From the NCBI GenBank assembly GCA_028274465.1, contig CM051457.1, positions 63,984,899 through 64,048,898 on the forward strand: a stretch of 64,000 nucleotides of DNA, read 5' to 3'. A program made the translations under genes and the position numbers. The stretch's first letter is position 1, and each line of letters begins with the position of its first letter. Shown in pieces: positions 11,558 through 21,637 of the stretch. The notes below the pieces were generated by a model that saw nothing but the letters and a program-made list of their open reading frames with translations, did not search any database and was not told the origin of the DNA. The stretch is from Plantago ovata. Its lineage: Eukaryota > Streptophyta > Magnoliopsida > Lamiales > Plantaginaceae.

Positions 11558-12326
11558 TTAGTATCTTGTATGGCATAAAACAGATTCATGCATATGCAAA
11601 TGCAAGAGTGAAACACACGAGTGATAACGTCAACAAATCGTACTCCTCAAAACCTCCATGTCTAATCTAGCCACTTCTAGAACTAAAATGCAACACACCA
11701 ACATATCTTAGACATGTAACATATCACATTAAGCTCTTGCTAGACAACAAATAGCCTTGAATCATAAGGCTCAAATCATACCATAGTAGCAAAAAATATA
11801 GCATAAAAAATCCTCAAACTCATCAATCATGCGTTCTACCATCATGTCCATCATTATCATATCAATAAGCACACCCATAGTCATGGAATGAAAGGAAAAG
11901 AAACAATGCACCTTAAGACATAGACATCTAGTAGGCAAAATTCTCAAACCAACAAACCAAGCATAATTGATCATGTAACTGATAGTGAATAACGTTTCTA
12001 ATCACACAAACAATCAATCCATACATCATATAAGCTCAATTGAAGCATAAATCAAAAAACCCCAAAATTTGAAAAATTAGAGTTCATGTGAAGTTACCTC
12101 AGACCCGAAGAATGAATGAACTACGATGAAATTTGTTTGGATGGAAAGAAAGAGCACGTAATGGGCTTCGATTGAAGCTAAAGAACACAAAATTTAATGG
12201 AGAATTGAAGATTTTATGAAAGATTGAAGATTTTTTGAGTTTTTGGGTGTTTTGGAGTAAGAGAAGTGAAGAAGATGAGATAATGAGGATTTGGGGGAGG
12301 AATCCCGCTCATATTCTATCTGAAAA
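11558..12326 (-). other. Element D: spacer between gag-PR and ORF2
   Basis: A/T-rich and non-coding on both strands. The matching spacer of E is at 19772-20143 plus 34425-34780. I see no gene. Short ORFs here are not conserved between D and E. Confidence 0.6.
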
Positions 12327-12530
12327 CGGGGGACGATTCGCCCCGTGTGTTGGGCGATTCGCCCCCCATCGCCAGAGAGCGTGAAGTTCTCTGGCGGTGT
12401 GGGGCGAATCGCCCCATATGTGGGGCGAATCGCCCCCACTGCCAGAGAGCCTGAAGCTCTCTGGCGACGTGGGGCGATTCTCCCCCCATGGGGGGCGATT
12501 CACCCCCCACCTCCAGAGGTGGGGAGACGA
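12327..12530 (-). repeat. GC palindrome array inside element D
   Basis: Six units built on GGGCGATTCGCCC or GGGCGAATCGCCC lie between gag-PR and ORF2. Two hairpins of another type, GCCAGAGAGC/GTTCTCTGGC and GCCAGAGAGC/GCTCTCTGGC with 5-base loops, separate them. The core is the same as in the LTR arrays, but here it is not next to an LTR promoter. The E copy (34781-34822) keeps only two units. ORFs reading GGESP repeats through here are by-products of the palindromes. Confidence 0.85.
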
Positions 12531-12659
12531 AATGTTTCGAAAAAAGTTCAGTTTTTATCCCCGAAAACAATTCTCCTCATAAAAACACTCGAAAAAATTC
12601 ACTCAAACATAAATAAAAGCAAATTGCTCTATGTATGAATGCATGCAATGCAATAAAGC

Positions 12660-12740
12660 GATAAAAAAGTGATAAAAACTTTGGGTTGCCTCCCGGATAG
12701 CGCCATTGTTCATAGTCTTTGACTCGACTTCTTCTTGCTC
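12660..12740 (-). other. Conserved hairpin just after gag-PR of D
   Basis: In the sense direction a GGGAGGCAACCC hairpin follows the gag-PR stop by about 30-50 bases, together with a conserved run ending in AATGGCGCTATCC. The same block follows gag-PR in B, C, E (about 35025-35060) and F (about 45910-45945). I recall similar GGGAGGCAACCC elements in other plant Athila-type sequences, but cannot search. Confidence 0.55.
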
Positions 12741-14900
12741 TTAGTTCTTCTTTTTGAGGGTACTAGACTTCCCCTTCATGGATCTTTTCCTCATGCCACA
12801 GATCTGTGAATGAGAATGAACATAGACAGCAAGACCAAAGTAGTTAATTGTGTGAGAAGCATTGAGGTGAATATTTGGATCAGATATGGCTCGCAACACA
12901 TGTTGCTTTCCATCCACCTCAATGGTGCAAGTTCTTCGGTAGATGTCTATCACGGAGCGTAGCCTAGTCAAGAAAGTTCGCCCCAAGAGAACAACATCCC
13001 CCATCCCAGGTGTAGACGTCGGCATAACTACAAAGTTGGTGTACACAGAAGCTTCACCAATCTTAACCAATACGTTCTTCATAACGCCTTCGGGTCTCAC
13101 AAAAGATCCATCCGCATATTGCAAAATCGCCTTATGCTCAGATAGTTTCCCAAGGCCACTCTTCTCAAACACATTCATTGGGGGCACATTAGAGTAAGAT
13201 CCCGTATCTAGTGTAGCACGAACATCTTCAAGTTCACCAATTCCTACGTTAGCATCGAAACTCTCAGGAATTGGCTCGGGATCCTCTTGCTCCTCATCAC
13301 TCGCATCAAATCCAAGGTCCTTCTCTTCTCCCTTGGCTAGTGGAGGTTCTCCATCCTTGCAACACTCACAATTAGCACCATTCTTGATAGTGATCTCAAC
13401 AGGAAGATCACCTACTAAAATAATACACATCGACTTCTCAGTGGTGCTAGGTAATTTCCCATGCTCCCTACTCGCTCCACGGTCAATCAACTCTTGCATC
13501 TTTTGGATGGGCAAGCCTAGTGCTCTCTTCCAAACGATCCAGCCTTGCCCTAGTCTTCTCAGAATCTTCTTCATAACGCTTAAGAAAACCCTGGGTGTGA
13601 TCAACCATTTTCTGCAAGTTTTCCATGAATAGAGCCGTCTTCGACTTCGATTGCTCCTTGGGAGTGGGATTTTCGCAGTGATCATTACCATAGCTAAGCT
13701 TACTACGGTCATGGTTAGGGCCATAAGTTTGGCTAGTCGGTGCATATCCTTGATTGTTTCGGAACCCTCTTCTCCAAAATCCACCTCGAGGATTCCTACC
13801 ATCTTGTCCATAGCTAGCTTCTTGAATACCAAATTCCGCAGCAAAAGCTTCCTCTTCGCTTCCTTGAACCCAATTGCCATCATCATATGCAAGCTTCGAT
13901 CTACACATATGAGCTCCATGCCCATAGTTCTTGCATATTCGGCAAACTTCATTCGACATAGATGTTCCAAAGAAGCTCTTGAGGACTTGTTTCAACTCAT
14001 TGGTAAAGCACTCGAATCGATCACCATTCCCCCCGTACATAGGGGCCTCTTGAGTAGGTGGAGCTTCAGGTCCACGTCTCCTAACCATTGCTCTTGGATC
14101 CTTGAATTGCGAACCCATAGAAAGTCTTTCGAAAACCGCCCAAACGGCTTCCGCGGTTTCCTCCCAAATATTGCCATGACATTGGAAATCCACCACTTGA
14201 TGATTCTCAAAAGTTAGTCCATTGTAGAAGTGTTGGACAAGATCCGAAAGCTCAAAACCATGGTGAGGGCACTTGTTCATGAGGTCTTGGAACCTCTCAA
14301 ACGCGGTGTAGATGGTCTCATCATAGTCTTGTTTGAATCCAGTGATTTGCGCCTTAAGCGCGGTAGTCAATGTGTGAGGAAAGTATTTCTCCATGAATGT
14401 TGAAAAAACCTTTGCCCAAGTGTCAAGCGAACCCGCCGGTAGAGAACTCAACCATGCCTTGGCCTTGTCGCCAAGCCCCATAGCAAAAACCTTCATTCTC
14501 AACTCATCCGCTGTTATTTCAGCTCCGGATCGTGGAAGTTGGTTGACGAAGTCATCGATATCACGCAAGTACCCCATCACGTCTTCCCTAGCCAAGCCAT
14601 AGAACCTCGGAAGTTGCTGGAACATGTGGTTTTTTATTTCCAGATCTCGAGTTGCAGACGAAGAACAATCGCCGGTCCCCTCATACGATCCTTGGTGGGT
14701 TGAACCCATGATTTCAGTGGTCTAGCTTCTGCCATTACGACTATTTCTTCAAAAAGACTGTGTAGAGATTCAGAGAAATCGGTATCCTCTATTTCCTCTA
14801 GTTCACGTCGTCGAAGTAGTCGCCTTCTTTGGTGGTAGACTCTGTCGATTTCAGCGATTGGTTCAGCAAGCGGTGTTCCTCTAGATCGTGTACTCCGCAT
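12741..14900 (-). pseudogene. gag-PR: Element D: gag-protease with two single-base frameshifts
   Basis: The product starts MRSTRSRGTPLAEPI at 14900 and ends with a basic tail at 12741, about the length of the intact F copy (719 aa). A basic N-terminus (HQRRRLLRRRELEE) is followed by the gag block (FMEKYFPHTLTTALKAQI), the zinc knuckle CRICKNYGHGAHMC with all four ligands, an acidic linker (DEEQEDPEPIPE), and the protease motif LDTGSYSNVPP. By comparison with F, one base is missing near 14662 and one is added near 13506, giving three overlapping open pieces (14634-14900, 13483-14709, 12741-about 13500). There is no RT after the protease; ORF2 follows instead. Confidence 0.88.
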
Positions 14901-15018
14901 AAACTATCTGTAACAAGCTAAGAAAAGAGTATCAAGAGAGATCAGATTAACTAAACTACTATAACTAGGAATTGAATGCTGAAAATATAAATAAGCTAAA
15001 CAGAAAAAAGGAGTATAG
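14901..15018 (-). other. Element D: short leader
   Basis: Non-coding leader between primer site and gag start, similar to F's leader at 48130-48252. Confidence 0.6.
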
Positions 15019-15036
15019 TCCCCGGCAAAGGTGCCA
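15019..15036 (-). promoter_or_regulatory. Element D: primer-binding site, decayed
   Basis: It matches the tRNA-Asp complement except for two changes (GGCAAAGGTGCC on plus instead of GGCAACGGCGCC). Confidence 0.75.
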
Positions 15037-15039
15037 ATT

Positions 15040-16085
15040 TGATGAACGAGATTGTCAGACTTAATTAATCAAATAAATTTGTTTTTAGCCAAAGGCATTT
15101 CACAACTACAACGAAAACCAAGGTACGTAGTGTAGAAGTAAAATAACCTCGATGTCGATCTCTAAGGACTATAACTAGCTTTATCTAATTTAACGTAAAC
15201 TATAAACTCAACAAACGACTTAGCATAGATTTTCTTATCAATAATAATGGAAGTTAGCGATAGTATGATCATTCAGAGCATCAGGTTGAAAAACATGCAT
15301 GAAGTACTTGAACGTTTGCATAGAAATCTAAGATCATGAATTGTCCAATGTGTTCCATTCAATTGAACACTACGAAGATAGAGGGCTTAGATAGATCAAA
15401 GAAATAAAGCAATAAGTCAAGTCTAAATCGCGTTACAGCCACTCATGCATAATTAAGAACCCTAGCTAAGAAATCACATACTATCACCAACGATAGATTT
15501 AGCTACTCATAGATAAATTGCAATCAACAGGAATCAAAGCAAGATTGAATGAAAACATGTTGAAAGAAATAAATAAAAGTAGAAAAACCGTGAAATACAA
15601 TGTTACCAACGAAGGGCGTCAATCTCCGAAGAATTGCTAACTCACAAGCAAGAATTGATAAACAACGAGGTCCAATTGCTATGCTTAATCCTCCAAATTA
15701 ATAAGAAAAAGAGTCTCCTATGCTAAGAATTCCCAGAACAGGCTCTGGAGAATTTGTCTCTCAAAATAATGTGCAAAGGTCTGAAAAACGTAGAAAAGCA
15801 GGGAACTATATATAATGTTCGGAATTGCACGGGGCGAACCGCCCCAGACGCCGGGCGATTCGCCTGGTGCGGGGTGATTCGCCCCACGTCCCAGGCGATT
15901 CGCCTGGGACGTCCAGACCGACTCTAGCGAGATTTTAGTCTTCTTTTCCTTTTCGGACTCAGATTTTGCCTTCTAGTGACCTTTAAGCCTTGAAACTCGT
16001 CCCCTAGGCCTCAAATCTCATCCGGAACCTTCTAGATACTCCACGAATGTCCTCGAAAAACCAAAACCTCGTCCATTTCATCAAT
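15040..16085 (-). repeat. Element D: 5' LTR, truncated at its outer end
   Basis: Starts TGATGAACG and contains the TATATA box (about 15808) with a four-unit palindrome array (15831-15913). It stops near 16083 in CCATTTCATCAAT, about 210 bp short of a full LTR. The next bases are the start of another LTR of the same family. Confidence 0.82.
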
Positions 16086-16086
16086 T

Positions 16087-17297
16087 TGATGAACGAGATT
16101 GTCAGACTCAATTAATCAAATAAATTTGTTTTCAGCCAAAGGCAATTCACAACTACAACGAAAACCAAGGTACGTAGTGTAGAAGTAAAATAACCTCGAG
16201 TGTCGATCTCTAAGGACTATAACTAGCTTTATATAATTTAACTTAAACTATAAACTCAACAAACGACTTAGCACAGATTTTCTTATCAATAATAATGGAA
16301 GTTAGCGATAGTATGATCATTCAAAGCATCAGGTTAATAAACATGCATGAAGTACTTGAACGTTTGCATAGAAATCTAAGATCATGAATTGTCCAATGTG
16401 TTCCATTCAATTGAACACTACGAAGATAGAGGGCTTAGATAGATCAAAGAAATAAAGCAATAAGTCAAGTCTAAATCGTGTTACAGCCACTCATGCATAA
16501 TTAAGAACCCTAGCTAAGAAATCACATACTATCACCAACGATAGATTTAGCTACTCATAGATAAATTGCAATCAACAGGAATCAAAGCAAGATTGAATGA
16601 AAACATGTTGAAAGAAATAAATAAAAGTAGAAAAACCGTGAGATACAATGTTACCAACGAAGGGCGTCAATCTCCGAAGAATTGCTAACTCACAAGCATG
16701 AATTGATAAACAACGAGGTCCAATTGCTATGCTTAATCCTCCAAATTGATAAGAAAAAGAGTCTCCTATGCTAAGAATTCCCAGAACAGGCTCTGGAGAA
16801 TTTGTCTCTCAAAATAATATGCAAAGGTTTGAAAAACGTAGAAAAGCAGGCAACTATATATAATGTTCGGAATTGCACGGGGCGAACCGCCCCAGATGCC
16901 GGGCGATTCACCTGGTGAGGTGCGATTCGCCCCACGTCCCAGGCGATTCGACTGGGACGTCCAGACCGACTCTAGCGAGATTTTAGTCTTCTTTCCTTTT
17001 CGAACACGGATTTTGCCTTCTAGTGACCTTTAAGCCTTGAAACTCGTCCCCTAGGCCTCAAATCTCATCCGGAACCTTCTAGATACTCCACGAATGTCCT
17101 CGACACACCAAAACCTCGTCCATTTCATCAATATTGCCCATAAAAACACGTTTTTCACCTAAAACCTAAAAATGCAAAGAAAAGGGAAACGTGACACTAT
17201 TCTAATAAAATGCACTAAAATATAAGCTAAGTTAACCTAGAGGATAGCTAAATTGGTGAAAAAGACTCGAATGAAAGTGTAAAATACACGTTCATCA
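16087..17297 (-). repeat. Element E: 3' LTR
   Basis: About 1211 bp, TGATGAACG to CGTTCATCA, full length and very close to D's LTR. The palindrome array is at 16878-16961. It is followed at 17298 by the PPT complement (AACTCCCCAAATCGAACC), which shows that the internal region of E lies to the right. Confidence 0.85.
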
Positions 17298-18942
17298 AAC
17301 TCCCCAAATCGAACCTTTGCTTGTCCTCAAGCAACTAGCTAGACTCTAATGCAAAAAACCAATGCAACACACAAAGTGGAGTCTCATGCCAAATGAAATG
17401 AACTAATCTATTGAGTCTATCAAAAACTTATGAACAATGACCATACAAATCATAACATGGATATTGGTTGAAGAATGCCTCGACTCATACACATTCACAT
17501 ATGCACTATGATAAACAAGATAGCCTCTCGTAACATTCTCTACCTGAACCTAGTCAGTGACGACGTAATGAAACATGTTAAAATACGAATGGTTGTCCCG
17601 TTCCTATGAAACTGAGGACTTACTACTGTTCACCAAGTTAAGACTTTTCCTCAAAGAGGTCGAACCAATACTGAATCTCGTCAAACGAAGGAGGGTTCCC
17701 TAAAAGTTCACACTCCCCTATTCTACCCATCTCTCAAGCATAGCCATAAACTATTCACCACTTCCTGAATGACAGGACGAGGGTGGTCTAGAACAGACGA
17801 CACTCAAACAAACAAAAGACAAACTTTACAAGTCGATTACGAACATTACATGAATTGAAAAACAAGACAAACACTTTGTTAAACTGCTTTTTGGCTTTCT
17901 TGGGACCCTTCTTTGCTTTTCTAGGGTCTTTTTTCCTTTTTTTTTTCTTTTCCAGATTTTTTTTTCTTTTTCCTGGAATTTTTCCTTCTTTTTTTCGATA
18001 TTTTTTTCTTTTTTTTTTTTTTTTTGTATATAGCCAGCAGTAGCACAACGAAAAAGAAATTACAACGACTCACAAACGACCTATTCGAAAGAATAGGTTG
18101 GAGCACAAACTTTACGAAAAAGAAAAACAAACTCACAACACTCAAAATTGAAAAACAAGTCTAATGATAGCGTAACCCCCTCTCCAAACCTATTCGAAAG
18201 AATAGGTTGCAAACAAAGGATCACACAATCTCACACTACCTCCTTCCTAGGCATTTAGCAATCTCAAAGCAAGGTGAAGACTTGTTGCCTCTTAGGTACA
18301 TAATTACTCGGGAAAACAACCATAAGATCCTAACATGCATCATCTTATTATAAAGGCCTTCGTGAACCGCAGTAGAGAAAACACCACTAAGTGATGTCTA
18401 GACTACCAAGGTTAACTAAGTGGAAACATAAATGTGACAAGCCAAGCGAGAAAAACCTCAAACAAATTCATAGAGATGAAACATATGGTTAAAGGTCATA
18501 ACTAGTTAATCTACCCAATAAAAAACTTCAAAAAATTTGGAAATAAACTCCACATAAAACATGCAAGACTAGACTAGAATGAATGTAGTGTATGTAGTGT
18601 ATGCAACTAAATTACTAGGAAAGCGATAAATGTGCAAATGCTAATGCAAACGAATTTCAACAAAATACAAGGTACTATACTCAAAATACCAATGCCAAGC
18701 TCCAAACTAACAACAATAGTTCACTTAAATCCCATCCCCCCTCATGAAACTAAAGATAGTCCTTAGCAATAGGAGAATGAGGAAATAAGAAGTGATACTA
18801 GATGTTACCGAGTGGTTTGGCCTCGGTCGGCTGAGTATACAGGATGTAAGGTATCGAGATCGCTCGAGGGCCCTTGTTGGTGATCATCGGAGCCCGTGGT
18901 GGTGGTGGTGGTTCTACTAGCAGATCGAATAGGGCCAAATCC
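17298..18942 (-). other. Element E: PPT and 3' non-coding module
   Basis: Same layout as in D: PPT at 17298-17317, conserved block to about 17810, T-rich (sense A-rich) tract 17880-18025, two CCTATTC...GAATAGG hairpins (18079-18096 and 18189-18206), then a diverged stretch. No gene. (TGTAGTG)-like short duplication near 18586-18602. Confidence 0.7.
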
Positions 18943-19771
18943 TCAATCAGTATTCATGGTATCCTCATTGTCCCTATTGTCTTCATTGTTACCATCATCA
19001 TCATTAGAAGAATTGCGTTGTCGAAGAGAAGCCTCAAGATTAGCCGCTGCAACTATGGGGTTTTCCATCCGGTATCTCTCTAATAGCCCGTGAATTGTTG
19101 AAGGGGAAACAGTAGTGCTCTTAGAGTCTCCCTCACCAATGTCCTCTACCCCATGAAACTTACAGTAAGCTGTGATGAAACTCGGAAACTCAGGTTTTCT
19201 TCTTCTTTGCCCAATGTCTCCCATATCCTTCATGGATGATGCTCCCGGTGCCTATATGGTGCTCCCTCAATAAGAAGTTGAGGACCACCACAAAGAAGGG
19301 CTAGGTGTTCGTGTCATTATGTTTTGGAATCAAGTTAGCGATACGGAAATTCATCACCACTGTCGACTCAAGACTAAATCTGTTGTGATGAGGCCGCCCC
19401 GGTTGCTTCCTAGTCTCTCGAACCTTGCATTCCGTGTGGCAGATTTCTGCCGTGATATTGCTTCCAATCCCTTTAGTGGTACGTGAATAGACATAACAAT
19501 GGTCACTCCCCGTGAATTCTCGTTCCACCATATGGATAAAGCGCGAAGTTGATGCGAAAGTCCATGGCTCGAACACACCTCTAACGAGATCACTCTCCTT
19601 CTCTTGAAGATTAGTATACCCAACATAGAACTCATGGAGAACGTCCTTGTCAAACCCGTCGACATGGTTGGAATCCAACCACCTCCAATACCTCATTGTA
19701 GCCAAACGAAAGTGCTCCTCTCTCTTTGTGGCATGATACCTACAAACATCCATTAGTACATTGTACAGCAA
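18943..19771 (-). pseudogene. Element E: env-like ORF2, broken
   Basis: It aligns with D's ORF2: HEFYVGYTNLQEKESD, VRGVFEPWTFASTSRF, SDHCYVYSRTTKGIGSN, FRIANLIPKHNDTNT, then in another frame RRKPEFPSFITAYCKF and an acidic stretch (NSSNDDDGNNEDNRD). A frameshift lies near 19235-19310, and the frame stops at 18943, before the region that encodes D's coiled-coil-like C-terminus. The first about 100 residues of D's ORF2 (basic Lys/Ser segment) are not seen. Non-functional copy. Confidence 0.65.
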
Positions 19772-20143
19772 AAAGCTTCATGCATATGAAAATGCAAGAG
19801 TGAAACAAACGAGTAACTTCATCATAACGCCTAATCTTCAAAACACCAAATCTAAACTAGCTACCATGATGCAACGTATCAACATATCATAATATGTAAC
19901 ATATTGCAACAAGCTTTATGCTAGATAACTAGTAACCTCAAATCATAAGATTCATTCAAATCGTAGTACTCAAAAATTTCACCAAAAAGTCTCAAACCCC
20001 ATCAATCAAGTGTTCTACCAACATGTCTACCTTTATCATACCAATAATCTCATCATATAACATGGAATGAAAGAAAAGAAGCAGTGCAAAATGAGACATA
20101 GACATCAAGTAAGCAAAATTCCCAATTTATCAAACCAAGCAAA
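19772..20143 (-). other. Element E: spacer left of insertion I
   Basis: A/T-rich, related to D's spacer near 11560-11960. No gene seen. Confidence 0.55.
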
Positions 20144-20148
20144 AATGA

Positions 20149-21411
20149 TGATGAATGTGTATTTTACACTTTCATTTGAGTCTTTTTCACCTATTTTATC
20201 TATCCTCTATGTTAATTTAGCTATATTTTAGTGCATTTTATTAGAATAGTGTCACGTTTCCCTTTACTTTTTATTTTACAGGTTTTGGTTGAAAAATGAG
20301 ATTTTCCGGGCAATTATATTGAAGTAGACAAGGAATTGGTGTTCCAGAAGCCTATTTGGAGTATCTGAAAGATTCCGGATAGGATTTGAAGTCTAGGGCT
20401 CGAATCTGGAGGTTAGAAGGCCACTAGAAGTCAGAAACCGAGTCCGAAAAGGGGAAGAAATCCAAAAACGCCTCGAAAACGCGTTCTGGACCGAAAATTA
20501 CTCCCGGGCGAATCGCCCGGGATGTGGGGCGAATCGCCCCACACCAGGCGAATCGCCCGGTGTGTGGGGCCCTTCGCCCCACACAATTCGTAGCCTATAT
20601 ATAGTTGCTCAGTTTTTCTCCGTTTTTCATACTTTTCCATACCTTTTCTCTCACCTTTCTCTGTAGTTTTAGGTAGGAATTTCCCAGAGCCTGTTCTGGG
20701 GGTTCTTAGCTTAGGAGATACTTTTTCTTAGCAGTTTGGAGCTTGTAAGATCGCGATTCTTCGGAGATTGACAACCTTCGGTAACATTGTATCTTACAGT
20801 TTTTCTACTTATTTTTATATATCTTTCATCATGTTTTCATTCATTCGTGGTATGATTTCTGTTGATTGCATGACAACTATGAGTAGCTAAACTTCTCGTT
20901 GGTGATAGTATGTGATTTCTTAGCGAAGGGTTGATAATTATGCTAATGGCTATATCGCGCATTATACTCTGAGTTATTGCTTTATTTTTTGATCTATCTA
21001 AATTTCTATCTTCGTATTGTTGAATAATTATTGAACACAATTGGACAATTCATTGATCTCTTGATCTATCTAAATCTATATCTTCGTAGTGTTGAATAAT
21101 TACAACTGGACAATTCATTGATCAAAGATCTCCATGCAAGACCGAGGAATTTATGCATGATTATTAACCCGTTATGCTTTGAATGACCATACTATCACCA
21201 ATCTCCATTATCTGTTAAGAAAAACCTTTGCTAAATCGTTTGCTGTTTTATATTCTAAATTAGATTAGATAAAGCTAGTTATAGTCCTTAGAGATCGACA
21301 CTCGAGGTTATTCTACTGCTACACTACGGTTTTCGTTGTAGTTGTGAATTGCCTTTGGCTAAATACAAATTTATTTGATTGCTTGGAACCCGAAAATCCA
21401 ACGCATCATCA
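20149..21411 (+). repeat. Element I: 5' LTR
   Basis: 1263 bp, TGATGAATG to GCATCATCA. TATATATA at 20596-20603, with four GC palindromes (20503-20582) directly upstream. A short direct duplication (CTTGATCTATCTAAAT..., near 20990-21075) repeats part of U5. Confidence 0.9.
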
Positions 21412-21414
21412 AAT

Positions 21415-21432
21415 TGGCGCCGTTGCCGGGGA
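21415..21432 (+). promoter_or_regulatory. Element I: primer-binding site (tRNA-Asp)
   Basis: TGGCGCCGTTGCCGGGGA, an exact complement of the tRNA-Asp 3' end, 3 bases inside the LTR. Confidence 0.9.
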
Positions 21433-21637
21433 CTATACTCCGTTTTTCTGTTTAATTTGTTTATATTTTCAGCATTCAATTCCTAGTTCTAGTAGTTTTA
21501 GTTTTCCTTTTTAATCTCTTTCTAATACTCCTTTCCTAGTCTTAGTAGTATTTGATATCTAGAAATTTTCTTGATTTTCGAGATTTCTAACGAGGCTAAT
21601 TTTCAGTTTTGAGTTACTCCTGTTCAGATTTCCAGGT

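Noticed and set aside
12194..12638. ORFs on both strands with GGESP/GAIRP repeats (also 20431-20640, 49028-49231)
   Set aside because: They are translations of the GC palindromes. Both strands and several frames are open because the repeat lacks stops.
13651..14217. Plus-strand ORFs opposite gag-PR (also 46879-47445, 35998-36345)
   Set aside because: They are antisense shadows of the gag-PR frame, present wherever that frame is conserved.
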